Shown: positions 15,313 through 24,112 of the stretch, one piece after another
How the letters are laid out: every line of letters starts with the position of its first letter
Position numbering within the stretch: position 1 is the first letter of the stretch
From: [Mycobacterium] crassicus
GTDB taxonomy: Bacteria; Actinomycetota; Actinomycetes; Mycobacteriales; Mycobacteriaceae
Reading direction: 5' to 3'
NCBI RefSeq assembly: GCF_020181615.1
Contig: NZ_CP084029.1
Location: forward strand, 310,001 to 374,000
Length of the DNA stretch: 64,000 bases
Notes under the pieces: model-generated
Databases searched by the model: none
What the model was told of the DNA's origin: nothing
What the model saw: the letters and a program-made list of their open reading frames with translations, nothing else
Translations under genes and position numbers: made by a program

Positions 15313-17880
15313 ATGGCCCCCATCGAAACGCCCCGCTCTGTACGCGATCTCGTCGTGGTCGGGCACGGCATGGTGGGCCACCGATTCGTGAAGGCGTTGC
15401 GCGGCCGGGCCGGCAGCGGACGTTGGCGGGTCACGGTGCTCGCCGAGGAATGCGACCCCGCCTACGACCGGGTCGGCCTGACCTCTTACACCGACGGCTG
15501 GGACCGGTCCCGGTTGGCGCTGCCGGGCAACGACTACTCCGACGACGACCACGTCCGGCTGCTGCTGAGCACCCGGGTCACCGAAATCGACCGCGCCGGC
15601 AAGGCGGTGGTGGCCGCCGACGGTCAGCGCTACGGCTACGACACCCTGGTGCTGTCCACCGGGTCGCGCGCCTTCGTGCCGCCGGTTCCCGGCCACGACC
15701 TGCCCGGTTGCCACGTCTACCGAACCCTGGACGACCTGGACGGTATCCGGGCCGACGTCCAGTGCATGCTCGAAGCCGGCGAAACCCGGGCCGGCGTGGT
15801 GATCGGCGGCGGACTACTGGGACTGGAAGCTGCCAACGCGTTGCGCAACTCCGGGATCGAGCCGCACATCGTCGAAATGGCGCCACGCCTGATGCCCCAG
15901 CAACTCGACGACGCGGGCGGTTTCCTGCTCGGCCGGATCATCGCCGACCTGGGTATCGCCCTGCACATCGGTGTCGGCACTAAGTCGATCGAGCGGCGCA
16001 CCCACGAGTTCGGGTCGCCCACTCTGGCCGTGCGACTCTCCGACGACACCGTGATCGACGCCGGCCTGGTGATCTTCGCCGCCGGGGTGCGCCCGCGCGA
16101 CGAACTCGCGCGCGAGGCCGGGCTGGCGATCGCCGAGCGCGGCGGCGTACTCACCGACTTCTCCTGCGTCACCAGTGACCCCGCCGTGTATGCGATCGGT
16201 GAGGTGGCTGCCATCGAGGGTGTCTGCTACGGGTTGGTCGGTCCGGGCTACACCAGTGCCGAGGTGGTCGCCGACCGGTTGCTCGAGGGTGAAGCCGAGT
16301 TCGGCGAGGCCGACATGTCCACCAAGCTCAAGCTGCTCGGCGTCGACGTGGCCAGCTTCGGCGACGCGATGGGAGCGACCGAGAACTCGCTGTCGGTCGT
16401 GGTCAACGACCCGGTGAAGCGCACCTACGCCAAGCTGGTGCTCTCCGATGACGCCAAGACCCTGCTCGGCGGCATCCTCGTCGGCGACGCCGCCTCCTAC
16501 GGTGTGCTGCGTCCGCTGGTCGGTGCCGAGCTGCCCGGCGATCCGCTGGACCTGATCGCTCCGGCCGGCTCCGGTGCCGGCAAGACCTCGCTGGGGATCA
16601 GTGCGCTGCCCGCGGCGGCGCAGATCTGCTCCTGCAACAACGTCAGCAAGGGCGACATCGTCGAGGCCATCGCGAACGGATGCCACGATGTGCAGGCCCT
16701 GAAGGACTGCACCAAAGCCGGAACATCGTGCGGCTCTTGCATTCCGCTACTCAAGGATCTGCTGATCGCCGAGGGGGTGGAGCAGTCCAAAGCACTGTGC
16801 GAGCACTTCACTCAGTCGCGGGCCGAACTCTTCCAGATCATTCAGGTCACCGGGATCCGCACCTTCTCCGAGCTGCTGGAGCGCTTCGGCACCGGACACG
16901 GCTGCGACATCTGCAAGCCGACCATCGCCTCGATCCTGGCCTCGACCGGATCCGAGCACATCCTGGAGGGCGAACAGGCCGGACTGCAGGACTCCAACGA
17001 CCACTTCCTGGCCAACATCCAGCGCAACGGCAGCTACTCGGTGGTTCCTCGGGTGCCTGGGGGAGAGATCAAGCCCGAGCACCTGATCCTGATCGGGCAG
17101 ATCGCCCAGGAGTTCGGTCTCTACACCAAGATCACCGGTGGCCAGCGCATCGACATGTTCGGCGCCCGGGTGGATCAGTTGCCCGCGATCTGGCGCAAGC
17201 TGGTCGACGCCGGCATGGAATCCGGTCAGGCATACGGTAAGTCGTTGCGCACGGTGAAGAGCTGCGTGGGCAGCGACTGGTGCCGGTACGGGCAGCAGGA
17301 CTCGGTGAAGATGGCCGTCGACCTGGAGCTGCGCTACCGCGGCCTGCGTGCGCCGCACAAGATCAAGATGGGGGTGTCCGGCTGCGCCCGGGAGTGCGCC
17401 GAGGCGCGCGCCAAGGACGTCGGCGTCATCGCCACCGAGATCGGCTGGAACCTCTACGTCGGCGGCAACGGCGGTATGAGCCCCAAGCACGCCCAGTTGC
17501 TGGCCAGCGACATCGACACCGAGACGGTGTTCCGCTACATCGACCGGTTCCTGATGTTCTACATCCGCACCGCCGACCGCCTGCAGCGCACCGCGCCGTG
17601 GCTCGAGTCGATCGAGGGCGGTCTGGACCACGTCCGGCAGGTCGTCTGCGAGGACTCCTTGGGACTCGCCTCCGAGTTCGAAGAGGCGATGGCCCGGCAC
17701 GTCGACAACTACACCGACGAATGGAAGGGAGTGCTCGACGACCCGGAGAAGCTGTCGCGCTTCGTGTCGTTCGTCAATGCCCCCGACGCCGAAGACCCCA
17801 CCGTCGCCTTCACCGAGCGCGACGGCCGCAAGATCCCGTTGCCAGTCCCGGTACTGCACTCATCCAAGGAGGAATCATGA
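15313..17880 (+). CDS. nirB: Assimilatory nitrite reductase large subunit NirB
   Basis: An 855-residue NADH-dependent siroheme nitrite reductase, close to the 853 of M. tuberculosis NirB. The order is: FAD/NAD(P)-binding oxidoreductase (about 1-310; VVVGHGMVGHRF, VVIGGGLLGLEAANAL), BFD-like [2Fe-2S] domain (CSCNNVSKGD...CGSCIPLL), then sulfite/nitrite reductase domains with the [4Fe-4S]-siroheme cysteines in SCVGSDWCRYG and VSGCARECAEAR. It reduces nitrite to ammonium for assimilation. ATG 15313 is preferred to ATG 15271 because of family length and a leaderless -10; the earlier ATG would place a palindromic operator inside the coding region. Its stop overlaps the nirD start. Confidence 0.96.
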   Translation: MAPIETPRSVRDLVVVGHGMVGHRFVKALRGRAGSGRWRVTVLAEECDPAYDRVGLTSYTDGWDRSRLALPGNDYSDDDHVRLLLSTRVTEIDRAGKAVVAADGQRYGYDTLVLSTGSRAFVPPVPGHDLPGCHVYRTLDDLDGIRADVQCMLEAGETRAGVVIGGGLLGLEAANALRNSGIEPHIVEMAPRLMPQQLDDAGGFLLGRIIADLGIALHIGVGTKSIERRTHEFGSPTLAVRLSDDTVIDAGLVIFAAGVRPRDELAREAGLAIAERGGVLTDFSCVTSDPAVYAIGEVAAIEGVCYGLVGPGYTSAEVVADRLLEGEAEFGEADMSTKLKLLGVDVASFGDAMGATENSLSVVVNDPVKRTYAKLVLSDDAKTLLGGILVGDAASYGVLRPLVGAELPGDPLDLIAPAGSGAGKTSLGISALPAAAQICSCNNVSKGDIVEAIANGCHDVQALKDCTKAGTSCGSCIPLLKDLLIAEGVEQSKALCEHFTQSRAELFQIIQVTGIRTFSELLERFGTGHGCDICKPTIASILASTGSEHILEGEQAGLQDSNDHFLANIQRNGSYSVVPRVPGGEIKPEHLILIGQIAQEFGLYTKITGGQRIDMFGARVDQLPAIWRKLVDAGMESGQAYGKSLRTVKSCVGSDWCRYGQQDSVKMAVDLELRYRGLRAPHKIKMGVSGCARECAEARAKDVGVIATEIGWNLYVGGNGGMSPKHAQLLASDIDTETVFRYIDRFLMFYIRTADRLQRTAPWLESIEGGLDHVRQVVCEDSLGLASEFEEAMARHVDNYTDEWKGVLDDPEKLSRFVSFVNAPDAEDPTVAFTERDGRKIPLPVPVLHSSKEES

Positions 17881-18251
17881 TTGCCACCACCAACATCGAG
17901 TCCTGGACCACCGCCTGCAGTTACGACCGCCTGATTCCCGGTCTCGGTGTGGGAGTGCTGCTGGACAACGGCGCGCAGGCCGCGTTGTTCCGCCTCGACG
18001 ACGGTTCGGTGCACGCGATCTGCAACGTCGACCCGTTCTCTCGCGCGGCCGTGATGTCCCGCGGGATCGTCGGTGACCGCGGCGGCCGGATGACCGTTGC
18101 CTCACCGCTGAAGAAGCAGGTCTTCGCGTTCGACGACGGGACCTGCCTGGACGACCCGCGGTTCTCGGTTCGGGTTTACCCCACCCGGATCACTCCTGAG
18201 GGCGACGTCCAGGTCGGGCGCATCGCCGCCGACCGGGCTGCCGTCGCCTAA
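17877..18251 (+). CDS. nirD: Nitrite reductase small subunit NirD
   Basis: A 124-residue Rieske-like fold subunit matching NirD (Rv0253). Conserved stretches are GVGVLLDNGAQAALFRLDDG, CNVDPFSRAAVMSRGIVGDR and CLDDPRFSVRVYP. As in other NirD proteins the [2Fe-2S] ligand set of true Rieske proteins is missing. AAGGAGG precedes the ATG, which overlaps the nirB stop (ATGA), so the subunits are translationally coupled. Its stop overlaps the convergent NnaR gene by 4 bp. The cobU-cobQ1-PPE2 genes that follow nirD in M. tuberculosis are absent. Confidence 0.95.
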   Translation: MIATTNIESWTTACSYDRLIPGLGVGVLLDNGAQAALFRLDDGSVHAICNVDPFSRAAVMSRGIVGDRGGRMTVASPLKKQVFAFDDGTCLDDPRFSVRVYPTRITPEGDVQVGRIAADRAAVA

Positions 18252-19384
18252 CCCTCCTGGTCTACCGCCAGCCGGTAGCCGCGTTTGACCACCGTGGCGA
18301 CAATATTCTTGTCGCCCAGTGCGGTTCGGAGTCGTAGCACCGAGGTCTCCACCGCGTGGGTGCTTTTGCCGTTGCCGGGCAGTGCCTCGAGCAGGTCGTC
18401 GCGGGAGACGACCTGGCCGGGATGGTGGGCCAGGGTCCGAAGGGTTGCCATCCCGGCAGGCGAGACCGGCTTGACCACCCCGTCGACCATCACGCAACTG
18501 CTCAGGATCTCGATCCGGTGGCCGGCGGCGTGAACGATGTCGGTGCGCAGCCGAGGCAATTCGTCGATGATATGGCGGGCCAACGCCCCCAAGCGCATTC
18601 GCCGCGGCGACGACGTGGGTACGCCCAAGCACTCCAGCGGACGGGCGGTCACCGGGCCTACGCACATCGCGTGCACGTCGGATCGCAGTGCGCCGAGCAG
18701 CGCATCGGAGAGGCCGAGCGCGGCAGCACGCGTCAGCGTCGCCATCACCGCGGCCGCCGAGGTGAAGCTGACGGCGTCGAACTGCCGCTGGGCGATCTGG
18801 GCGGTCAGTTGGTCGAACTCCCCGCCAGGCCCCGCCGCCTGCCATCGGTAGACCCGGATGGGCACTACATCGGCGCCCGCCGCCCGAAGCCGGTCGAGCA
18901 GTTCGGGTTCCGGATCCCAACCGTCGGTGGAGCCGTGCAGCTGAACTGCGATCCGGTGGCCTGCTACACCGGACTCCAGCAGGTATTCGAGTGTCGCGGC
19001 GGACGACTCGGATTCCGGGGACCACTCCTCGGGTAGTCCGGCGGCGCGCAATGCGCCGACCGCCTTCGGTCCACGGGCCACGACGCGGGCGGTGGACAAC
19101 GCCTTGGTGAGCTCGTCCGCGAGGCCCCAGCCCTCTGCGGCCGCGATCCAGCCGCGGAAGCCGATCCCGGTCAGTGCGACCAGGATGTCAGGCGGCTCGG
19201 CGATCAGTGCCGCAGTGCGCTGGTGCAGTTCGTCGTCGTCGGTCAAATCGACCATGGTGATCGCCGGGGTGGCGCGGACGGTGGCGCCATGGCGTTCCAG
19301 CAGTGCGCAAAGCTCATCGGCGCGGCGCGCGGATGTCACCGCGACTCGGTAGCCGCTAAGCGGTGCCTGGTCTAGACCTCGCAT
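18248..19384 (-). CDS. nnaR: HemD-like regulator NnaR (Rv0260c-like)
   Basis: A 378-residue protein that joins a uroporphyrinogen-III synthase (HemD)-like domain (about 1-265) to a C-terminal winged helix of the OmpR type (about 280-375; STHAVETSVLRLRTALGDK and VATVVKRGYRLAV). This architecture is Rv0260c, and in M. smegmatis the orthologue NnaR works with GlnR to activate nitrate/nitrite genes. It lies 35 bp after a narK gene on the same strand, so transporter and regulator form one unit, and it faces nirBD. A second winged-helix copy without the HemD part lies at 22053-22361. The HemD part probably senses a cofactor or metabolite rather than catalysing. Confidence 0.88.
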   Translation of the reverse strand: MRGLDQAPLSGYRVAVTSARRADELCALLERHGATVRATPAITMVDLTDDDELHQRTAALIAEPPDILVALTGIGFRGWIAAAEGWGLADELTKALSTARVVARGPKAVGALRAAGLPEEWSPESESSAATLEYLLESGVAGHRIAVQLHGSTDGWDPEPELLDRLRAAGADVVPIRVYRWQAAGPGGEFDQLTAQIAQRQFDAVSFTSAAAVMATLTRAAALGLSDALLGALRSDVHAMCVGPVTARPLECLGVPTSSPRRMRLGALARHIIDELPRLRTDIVHAAGHRIEILSSCVMVDGVVKPVSPAGMATLRTLAHHPGQVVSRDDLLEALPGNGKSTHAVETSVLRLRTALGDKNIVATVVKRGYRLAVDQEG

Positions 19385-19419
19385 GTATCTGCCTCCGGCG
19401 CAGCGGGTTTCGGGCGACC

Positions 19420-20811
19420 TTAGGCCGAGGCCAGCGCCGCCCGGGCCGGGAGTGGGATGAGCAGGGGGCGACGGACGTACCGCAGCCAGGTCAATACCGC
19501 AGCGCCGACGTAGCCCACCAGAAAGATCCAGATCGCCGTGGTGGCCGATCCACTGGTCAGATATGACTGCCGCAGTGCCAGATTGATACCGACACCGCCG
19601 AACGCGCCGATTGCACCGGCGAACCCGATCAACGCACCGGACATCGCTCGTGACCAGTTCCGGCGGGCGCTCTCGCCCAGGCCCAGGGCGTGGCTGTGGG
19701 CCTCGAAGACCGACGGGATCATCTTGTACACCGATCCGTTGCCGATTCCGGACATGATGAACAGCGCGACGAATCCGATTACGTAGCCGACCATGGTGGC
19801 GCCGGCGGTGGGACCGCTGTGATGGTCGTCGAGGGTGCTGACACCGGCCAGCAGCCCCGAAGCCGCGAACATCCCGCCGAAGGCTGCCAGCGTGACCCGG
19901 CCGCCGCCGATCCGGTCGGCGATCCGTCCGCCGAAGATCCGGGCCACCGAGCCCAGAAGCGGTCCCAGAAACGCGATTTGAGCAGCGTGCAGTGAGGCCT
20001 GTGCGGCGCTCTGCCCGCCACCCACGAAGCTGAGCTGCAGGACCTGGCCGAAGGCGAACGAGAACCCGATGAATGAGCCGAAGGTTGCGATGTACAGCAG
20101 TGCGATGATCCAGGTGTCAATCTCGGAGATGATCGAGCGCATCGCGGTCAGGTCGGCCCGGTGCTTCTCCAGGTTGTCCATGAACAGGGCCGCGCCCAGC
20201 CCGGTGGCCGCGAGGAACACCAGATAGATGGCGCATACCCAGTGGGGTTGCCGATTGCCGGCGGTCGCCAGCACTGCCAACCCGACCAGCTGGATCAGCG
20301 GTACTCCGAGGTTGCCGCCGCCGGCATTGACCGCCAGTGCCCAACCTTTGAGGCGGTGCGGGTAGAAGGCGTTGACGTTGGTCATCGACGCTGCGAAGTT
20401 GCCACCGCCGAAACCGGTCAGCAGCGCGCACAGCAGATACGGCCACAGCGGTAGGCCCGGGTGAGCCAGCAGGCCCATGATCGCCACGGTCGGGATCAAC
20501 AGGATCAGCGCGGAGAAGACCGTCCAGTTCCGGCCGCCGAACGCCGCGGTGGCTAGCGAGTACGGGATGCGCAGCGCGCCGCCGGCAAGGGTGGCGGTGG
20601 CCGCGAGGAGGAATTTGTCGCCGGCGGTGAAGCCGTATACGGATTCGGGCATGAACAGCACCATCACCGACCAGATCGCCCAGATCGAGAAGCCGACATG
20701 TTCGGCAACGGTCGACCAGATGAGATTGCGTCGGGCGACCTTGTCATTACCGGCCGCCCAGGCCACGGTGTCTTCGGGATCCCAATCAGCGATGACGTGT
20801 GAACGAGGCAT
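19420..20811 (-). CDS. narK3: Nitrate/nitrite transporter NarK, copy 1 (NarK3-like)
   Basis: A 463-residue major facilitator with about 12 membrane segments. The nitrate-signature motifs are present: GFGGGNFAASMTNVNAFYP in the fifth helix and GIGNGSVYKMIPSVFEA in the eleventh. The sequence is close to M. tuberculosis NarK3 (Rv0261c), including the N-terminal DWDPEDTVAW. It imports nitrate or nitrite, or exchanges them, at the cytoplasmic membrane. The nnaR gene follows after 35 bp. A second, clearly diverged narK is 1.6 kb further on, suggesting duplication of the narK-nnaR pair. Confidence 0.92.
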   Translation of the reverse strand: MPRSHVIADWDPEDTVAWAAGNDKVARRNLIWSTVAEHVGFSIWAIWSVMVLFMPESVYGFTAGDKFLLAATATLAGGALRIPYSLATAAFGGRNWTVFSALILLIPTVAIMGLLAHPGLPLWPYLLCALLTGFGGGNFAASMTNVNAFYPHRLKGWALAVNAGGGNLGVPLIQLVGLAVLATAGNRQPHWVCAIYLVFLAATGLGAALFMDNLEKHRADLTAMRSIISEIDTWIIALLYIATFGSFIGFSFAFGQVLQLSFVGGGQSAAQASLHAAQIAFLGPLLGSVARIFGGRIADRIGGGRVTLAAFGGMFAASGLLAGVSTLDDHHSGPTAGATMVGYVIGFVALFIMSGIGNGSVYKMIPSVFEAHSHALGLGESARRNWSRAMSGALIGFAGAIGAFGGVGINLALRQSYLTSGSATTAIWIFLVGYVGAAVLTWLRYVRRPLLIPLPARAALASA

Positions 20812-20941
20812 GTGGTCACAGTAGGAACGTTTCGTTACCAGAACGCTCCACCCGATGACCCGCCGGTGAACTTGTGCTCACGGGGTTGCGGGCCGGGTGT
20901 GAGAATCACCGGACACGTCCGGCAAAACCGCGTTGTACGTG

Positions 20942-20961
20942 CTGAATTTGAATGAATTCAG
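20942..20961. promoter_or_regulatory. Inverted repeat before the cupin gene
   Basis: CTGAATT-N6-AATTCAG, perfect 7-bp arms, lies 70 bp upstream of the cupin start and 130 bp upstream of narK copy 1 on the opposite strand. It could be an operator for either gene. Confidence 0.45.
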
Positions 20962-21030
20962 CCCTGATGGAGCTGGCCGCGGCGGTAGGCTCACATTCGT
21001 CCCCGTAACCCCCACTGACGGAGTCGGTAG

Positions 21031-21366
21031 ATGAAGAAATTCTCCCTGACAGCCCTGGCCCGCGATCAACTAGACCGTGCGGGTACGGAATCCAGCGGAC
21101 GCAGTGCCACCACGGTGGTCGGGGGCCACGAATGCGTGTTGCGGCAGACCGTAATCGCGTTGCGGGAAGGGCAGACCCTCGACGACCACGACAACTCCGC
21201 GGACGATGCGACACTGTATGTGCTCGGCGGCCGGATCAAGTTGACATCGGGAGAGGACTCTTGGATCGGCCGAACCGGTGACCTGTTGGTGATACCCGCT
21301 GCGGTGCATGCGGTCAGCGCTCTCGAGGACGCCACCCTGTTACTCACCGTCGCGAAAAAACCCTGA
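21031..21366 (+). CDS. Small cupin-domain protein
   Basis: A 111-residue single-domain cupin. The barrel runs from about residue 30 to the end: DDHDNSADDATLYVLGGRIKL, then SWIGRTGDLLVIPAAVHAVSALEDATLL. The usual His-x-His metal motif is partly changed (DDHDN) but VHAV remains, so metal binding is uncertain. A GGAG sits 8 bases before the ATG. It diverges from narK copy 1, and its 3' end overlaps the convergent cbiX gene by 27 bp. A sensor or small-molecule-binding role in nitrogen or tetrapyrrole metabolism would suit the neighbourhood but is only a guess. Confidence 0.75.
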   Translation: MKKFSLTALARDQLDRAGTESSGRSATTVVGGHECVLRQTVIALREGQTLDDHDNSADDATLYVLGGRIKLTSGEDSWIGRTGDLLVIPAAVHAVSALEDATLLLTVAKKP

Positions 21367-22056
21367 CCGCAACGGGATCCGTGTCTGGGCCGTGAAGAAC
21401 CGGTCGGCGATGATCCGGGCGATACCGGGGTGGGAGCCCAACGGCTCGGTGACCAGATCCGCTCCGGAATCATGCAGCCGTCGCTGAAACAGTCCGTCGG
21501 CCAGAAGATAAGAGGCGACCGCCACCCGGCCTGCGCCACGGATGCGTAGGGCGGCCACCGCCTCAGCGACAGTGGGACCACCGATCGCGGCGAACGCCAC
21601 CTCGACGTGGGCGCCGAGCCGCCCCGACAGCACTTGTGCGGCCCGGCTCAGATCGGCGCGGGCGGACGGATCCGAGGAGCCGGCCGCCGCCAGGACCACC
21701 GAGTCTCCGGGATGCCAACCTGATTCGGCCAGTCGAGCGGCGAGCACCGCGGCGATGTCCGGATCGGGACCCAGGGCCGGGGTCATTGTGACGTCCGGGT
21801 GCCCGCTGGCGGCGACATGCGTGGGCAGGTCCACGCCGACGTGGTATCCACGGGCCAGGAACGCCGGGACGAGGATCGCCGGACGCCCGGTGCCGGCCTC
21901 CGCGGCAAGGAGTTCCATCGGAGTGGGGCCCAGCACGTCGACAAAGGCCACTCGCACCGGCTGAGCCAGCAGCGTACCGACCCGTTCGGCGAGTTCGCCG
22001 ATCATCAGGACGCCCTCGGGCCGACGGGTGCCGTGCGCGACCAGGATGGGGATCAT
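21340..22056 (-). CDS. CbiX/SirB-type sirohydrochlorin chelatase (Rv0259c-like)
   Basis: A 238-residue chelatase with two CbiX domains. The catalytic His is in PILVAHGTR (His8) and a second conserved His in FLARGYHVGVDLP; the second half repeats the fold (VVLAAAGSSDPSARADL). It inserts Fe (or Co) into sirohydrochlorin, giving siroheme for NirB. The ATG at 22056 overlaps the stop of the small winged-helix gene (ATGA). In M. tuberculosis Rv0259c likewise follows Rv0260c, so this operon keeps the ancestral order narK-regulator-cbiX, but with a shortened regulator. Confidence 0.88.
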   Translation of the reverse strand: MIPILVAHGTRRPEGVLMIGELAERVGTLLAQPVRVAFVDVLGPTPMELLAAEAGTGRPAILVPAFLARGYHVGVDLPTHVAASGHPDVTMTPALGPDPDIAAVLAARLAESGWHPGDSVVLAAAGSSDPSARADLSRAAQVLSGRLGAHVEVAFAAIGGPTVAEAVAALRIRGAGRVAVASYLLADGLFQRRLHDSGADLVTEPLGSHPGIARIIADRFFTAQTRIPLRSGFFRDGE

Positions 22057-22361
22057 GCCGCCCCCGGCTGCTCGTCGACCGCCAATCGGTATCCCCGTTT
22101 GATCACGGTGGCGACGATCTCCCTGTCGCCCAAAGCCGTTCGAAGACGCAGGACCGCACTGTCCACCGCGTGCTTGTTGCTGCCCTGTCCCGGCAGGGCC
22201 TGCAGCAGCGCATCGCGGGCCACCACGAAGCCTGGCCGGTGCGCCAGCACACGCAGCGTGGCCAGGCCGGCCGGGGAGACCGGTTTGACCATTCCGTCGA
22301 CCAGAACGCATCCGTCCTTGATCTCGATCAGGTGACCGGCGGCGTGAACGGCAGTGCTCAT
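22053..22361 (-). CDS. Stand-alone winged-helix domain, truncated NnaR copy
   Basis: A 102-residue protein that is only the C-terminal DNA-binding part of an NnaR-type regulator. It aligns from VHAAGHLIEIKDGCVLVDG to VATVIKRGYRLAVDE with residues about 283-375 of the complete regulator at 18248-19384. The HemD-like sensor domain is absent, yet the frame is open, begins with its own ATG and ends in a 4-base overlap with cbiX. It may be a relic, or a free DNA-binding domain that competes with or modulates NnaR at the nitrate genes. No clear ribosome site precedes it. Confidence 0.75.
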   Translation of the reverse strand: MSTAVHAAGHLIEIKDGCVLVDGMVKPVSPAGLATLRVLAHRPGFVVARDALLQALPGQGSNKHAVDSAVLRLRTALGDREIVATVIKRGYRLAVDEQPGAA

Positions 22362-22436
22362 GTATCAGGTTTAACGGCAGTGGGTTTCCGCTGTGTTACC
22401 GAACGATTTCCAGTCAGTTGCCTGGTTGCCGTTCGA

Positions 22437-23843
22437 TCACACCAGGGCGGTCTCGTTGTCACGTGATGCCCGTGAACCCGGGGTGGCCGGCATCCGCGGC
22501 GGACGGCGAAGGTACATGACCCAGGTCAATACGGCTGCGGCGCAATAGGTTGCCAAGAAGATCCAGAAGGCCGGTGTCTCGGTTCCGGTGCTGGCGTAGG
22601 CCTGCCGCAACGTCAGGTTGATGGCCACCCCGCCGAGTGCGCCGACCGCGGTGGCGAATCCGATCAACGCGCCGGAATGTGAACGCGCCCAATGCCGCCG
22701 CTCGGCTTCGCTGAGGTCCAGCGACCGGCTGCGGGCCTCGAAGATCGAGGGGATCATCTTGAGCACCGATCCGTTGCCCATGCCGGCCAGGATGAACAGC
22801 GCGATGAATCCGACGACGTAGAGCACGATGTTGATCGTCGTCACCGAGCCCGGGTGGTGGTCGTCGATCGTGCTGGTGATGGCGAGCATCCCGGCGGCCA
22901 AGATCATTCCGAGGAAGACCAGAAAGGTGATCCGACTGCCCCCGCGCCGATCGGCCACCCGGCCGCCGTAGATCCGGGCCAGGGCGCCCAGCAGCGGCCC
23001 CAGGAACGCGATCCTGGCCGCATACAGCGACGCCTGGGCTGCGCTGTGGCCGGTCTCTTCGAAGGTGACGTGCAGCACCTGCGCGAAGGCGAAGGCGAAG
23101 CCGATGAACGAGCCGAAGGCGGCGCAGTACAGCGCGGCGATGATCCAGCTGTCCGCGACCGACAGGATCGAGCGGATGCCCCCCACCTCTTCCATCCCGT
23201 GATCGAGGTTGTCCATGCGCAGGGCGGCGCCGATGCCGACGATCGCCAGCAGCACCAGGTAGATGGCACAGACCAGATATGGCTTGGTGTTCCCGACGGT
23301 GGCCAGCACCAGCAGGCCGACCAATTGGATGGCCGCCACCCCGAGGTTGCCGATGCCGCCGCACAGGCCCAACGCACCGCCCTTGAGGCGCTGGGGGTAG
23401 AAGGCGTCGACGTTGGCCAGCGACGCGGCGTAGTTACCGCCCCCCAGGCCGGTCAGAGCCGCGCAGACCAGGTACATCCACATCGGCTGACCGGGGTTGA
23501 CCAGCAGCAGCAGGGTGCCGATGGTGGGGACCAGCAGGATCAGCGAGGAGAACATCGCCCAGTTGCGGCCGCCGAACTTCGCGGTGGCCGACACGTAGGG
23601 CACTCGAACGCCCGCGCCGACCAGAGTGGCGACCGCCGCCAACAGCAGCTTGTCGCCCGGCTTGATGCCGTAGACCGCCTCGGGCATGAACAGCACCACG
23701 ACCGACCACAGCGACCAGATGGAGAACGCGACATGCATGGTGGCCGTCGACCAGATGAGGTTGCGGCGTGCGATGGCCTTGTTGCCACCCTCCCAGGCTG
23801 CGCAGTCCTCGGGATCGAAATCAGTGATGTGCGTGTGCGTCAT
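22437..23843 (-). CDS. Nitrate/nitrite transporter NarK, copy 2
   Basis: A 468-residue NarK-type major facilitator, visibly homologous over its whole length to copy 1 (by eye somewhat over half identical). It carries the same signatures GLGGGNYAASLANVDAFYP and GMGNGSVLKMIPSIFEA. GAGGAG precedes the ATG at 23843 (MTHTHITDFDPED). It heads a unit with the short winged-helix gene and cbiX. Two transporters may split nitrate uptake and nitrite handling, or may respond to different signals. The substrate preference cannot be told from sequence. Confidence 0.9.
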   Translation of the reverse strand: MTHTHITDFDPEDCAAWEGGNKAIARRNLIWSTATMHVAFSIWSLWSVVVLFMPEAVYGIKPGDKLLLAAVATLVGAGVRVPYVSATAKFGGRNWAMFSSLILLVPTIGTLLLLVNPGQPMWMYLVCAALTGLGGGNYAASLANVDAFYPQRLKGGALGLCGGIGNLGVAAIQLVGLLVLATVGNTKPYLVCAIYLVLLAIVGIGAALRMDNLDHGMEEVGGIRSILSVADSWIIAALYCAAFGSFIGFAFAFAQVLHVTFEETGHSAAQASLYAARIAFLGPLLGALARIYGGRVADRRGGSRITFLVFLGMILAAGMLAITSTIDDHHPGSVTTINIVLYVVGFIALFILAGMGNGSVLKMIPSIFEARSRSLDLSEAERRHWARSHSGALIGFATAVGALGGVAINLTLRQAYASTGTETPAFWIFLATYCAAAVLTWVMYLRRPPRMPATPGSRASRDNETALV

Positions 23844-24000
23844 GAAGGTCTCCTCAAACTCTCGAGCCACCGCTGCGCGACGTCGCGTCCGGGTGGGACG
23901 ACGTGCGAACCTACCGACCTGATCTGGCAAGTCACGGTGCAGAAGCTGTAAATGCCTTGGAGCGGAGACCTTCTTGCATGTGCGTTAACCAGATCTTGTC

Positions 24001-24035
24001 AGCTGAGGCGGCCCGGAGTGCGGGCCGCCTCAGCT
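24001..24035 (-). terminator. Strong hairpin between sbtA and narK copy 2
   Basis: AGCTGAGGCGGCCCG and its perfect complement (15 bp) enclose GAGTG. It lies about 80 bp downstream of sbtA and 160 bp upstream of narK copy 2, separating two same-strand units. No U tract follows. Confidence 0.7.
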
Positions 24036-24112
24036 AATAGGTTTACGCGCAGCAGATTTCGCCAGTGTTATCGACGAATTGCTGAGGAGTTGCTGACGAT
24101 TACAATGCGCTG

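Noticed and set aside
20812..20860. GlnR box before narK copy 1
   Set aside because: GGTAACGAAACGTTCC is suggestive, but half-site spacing does not fit GTnAC-N6-GAAAC.
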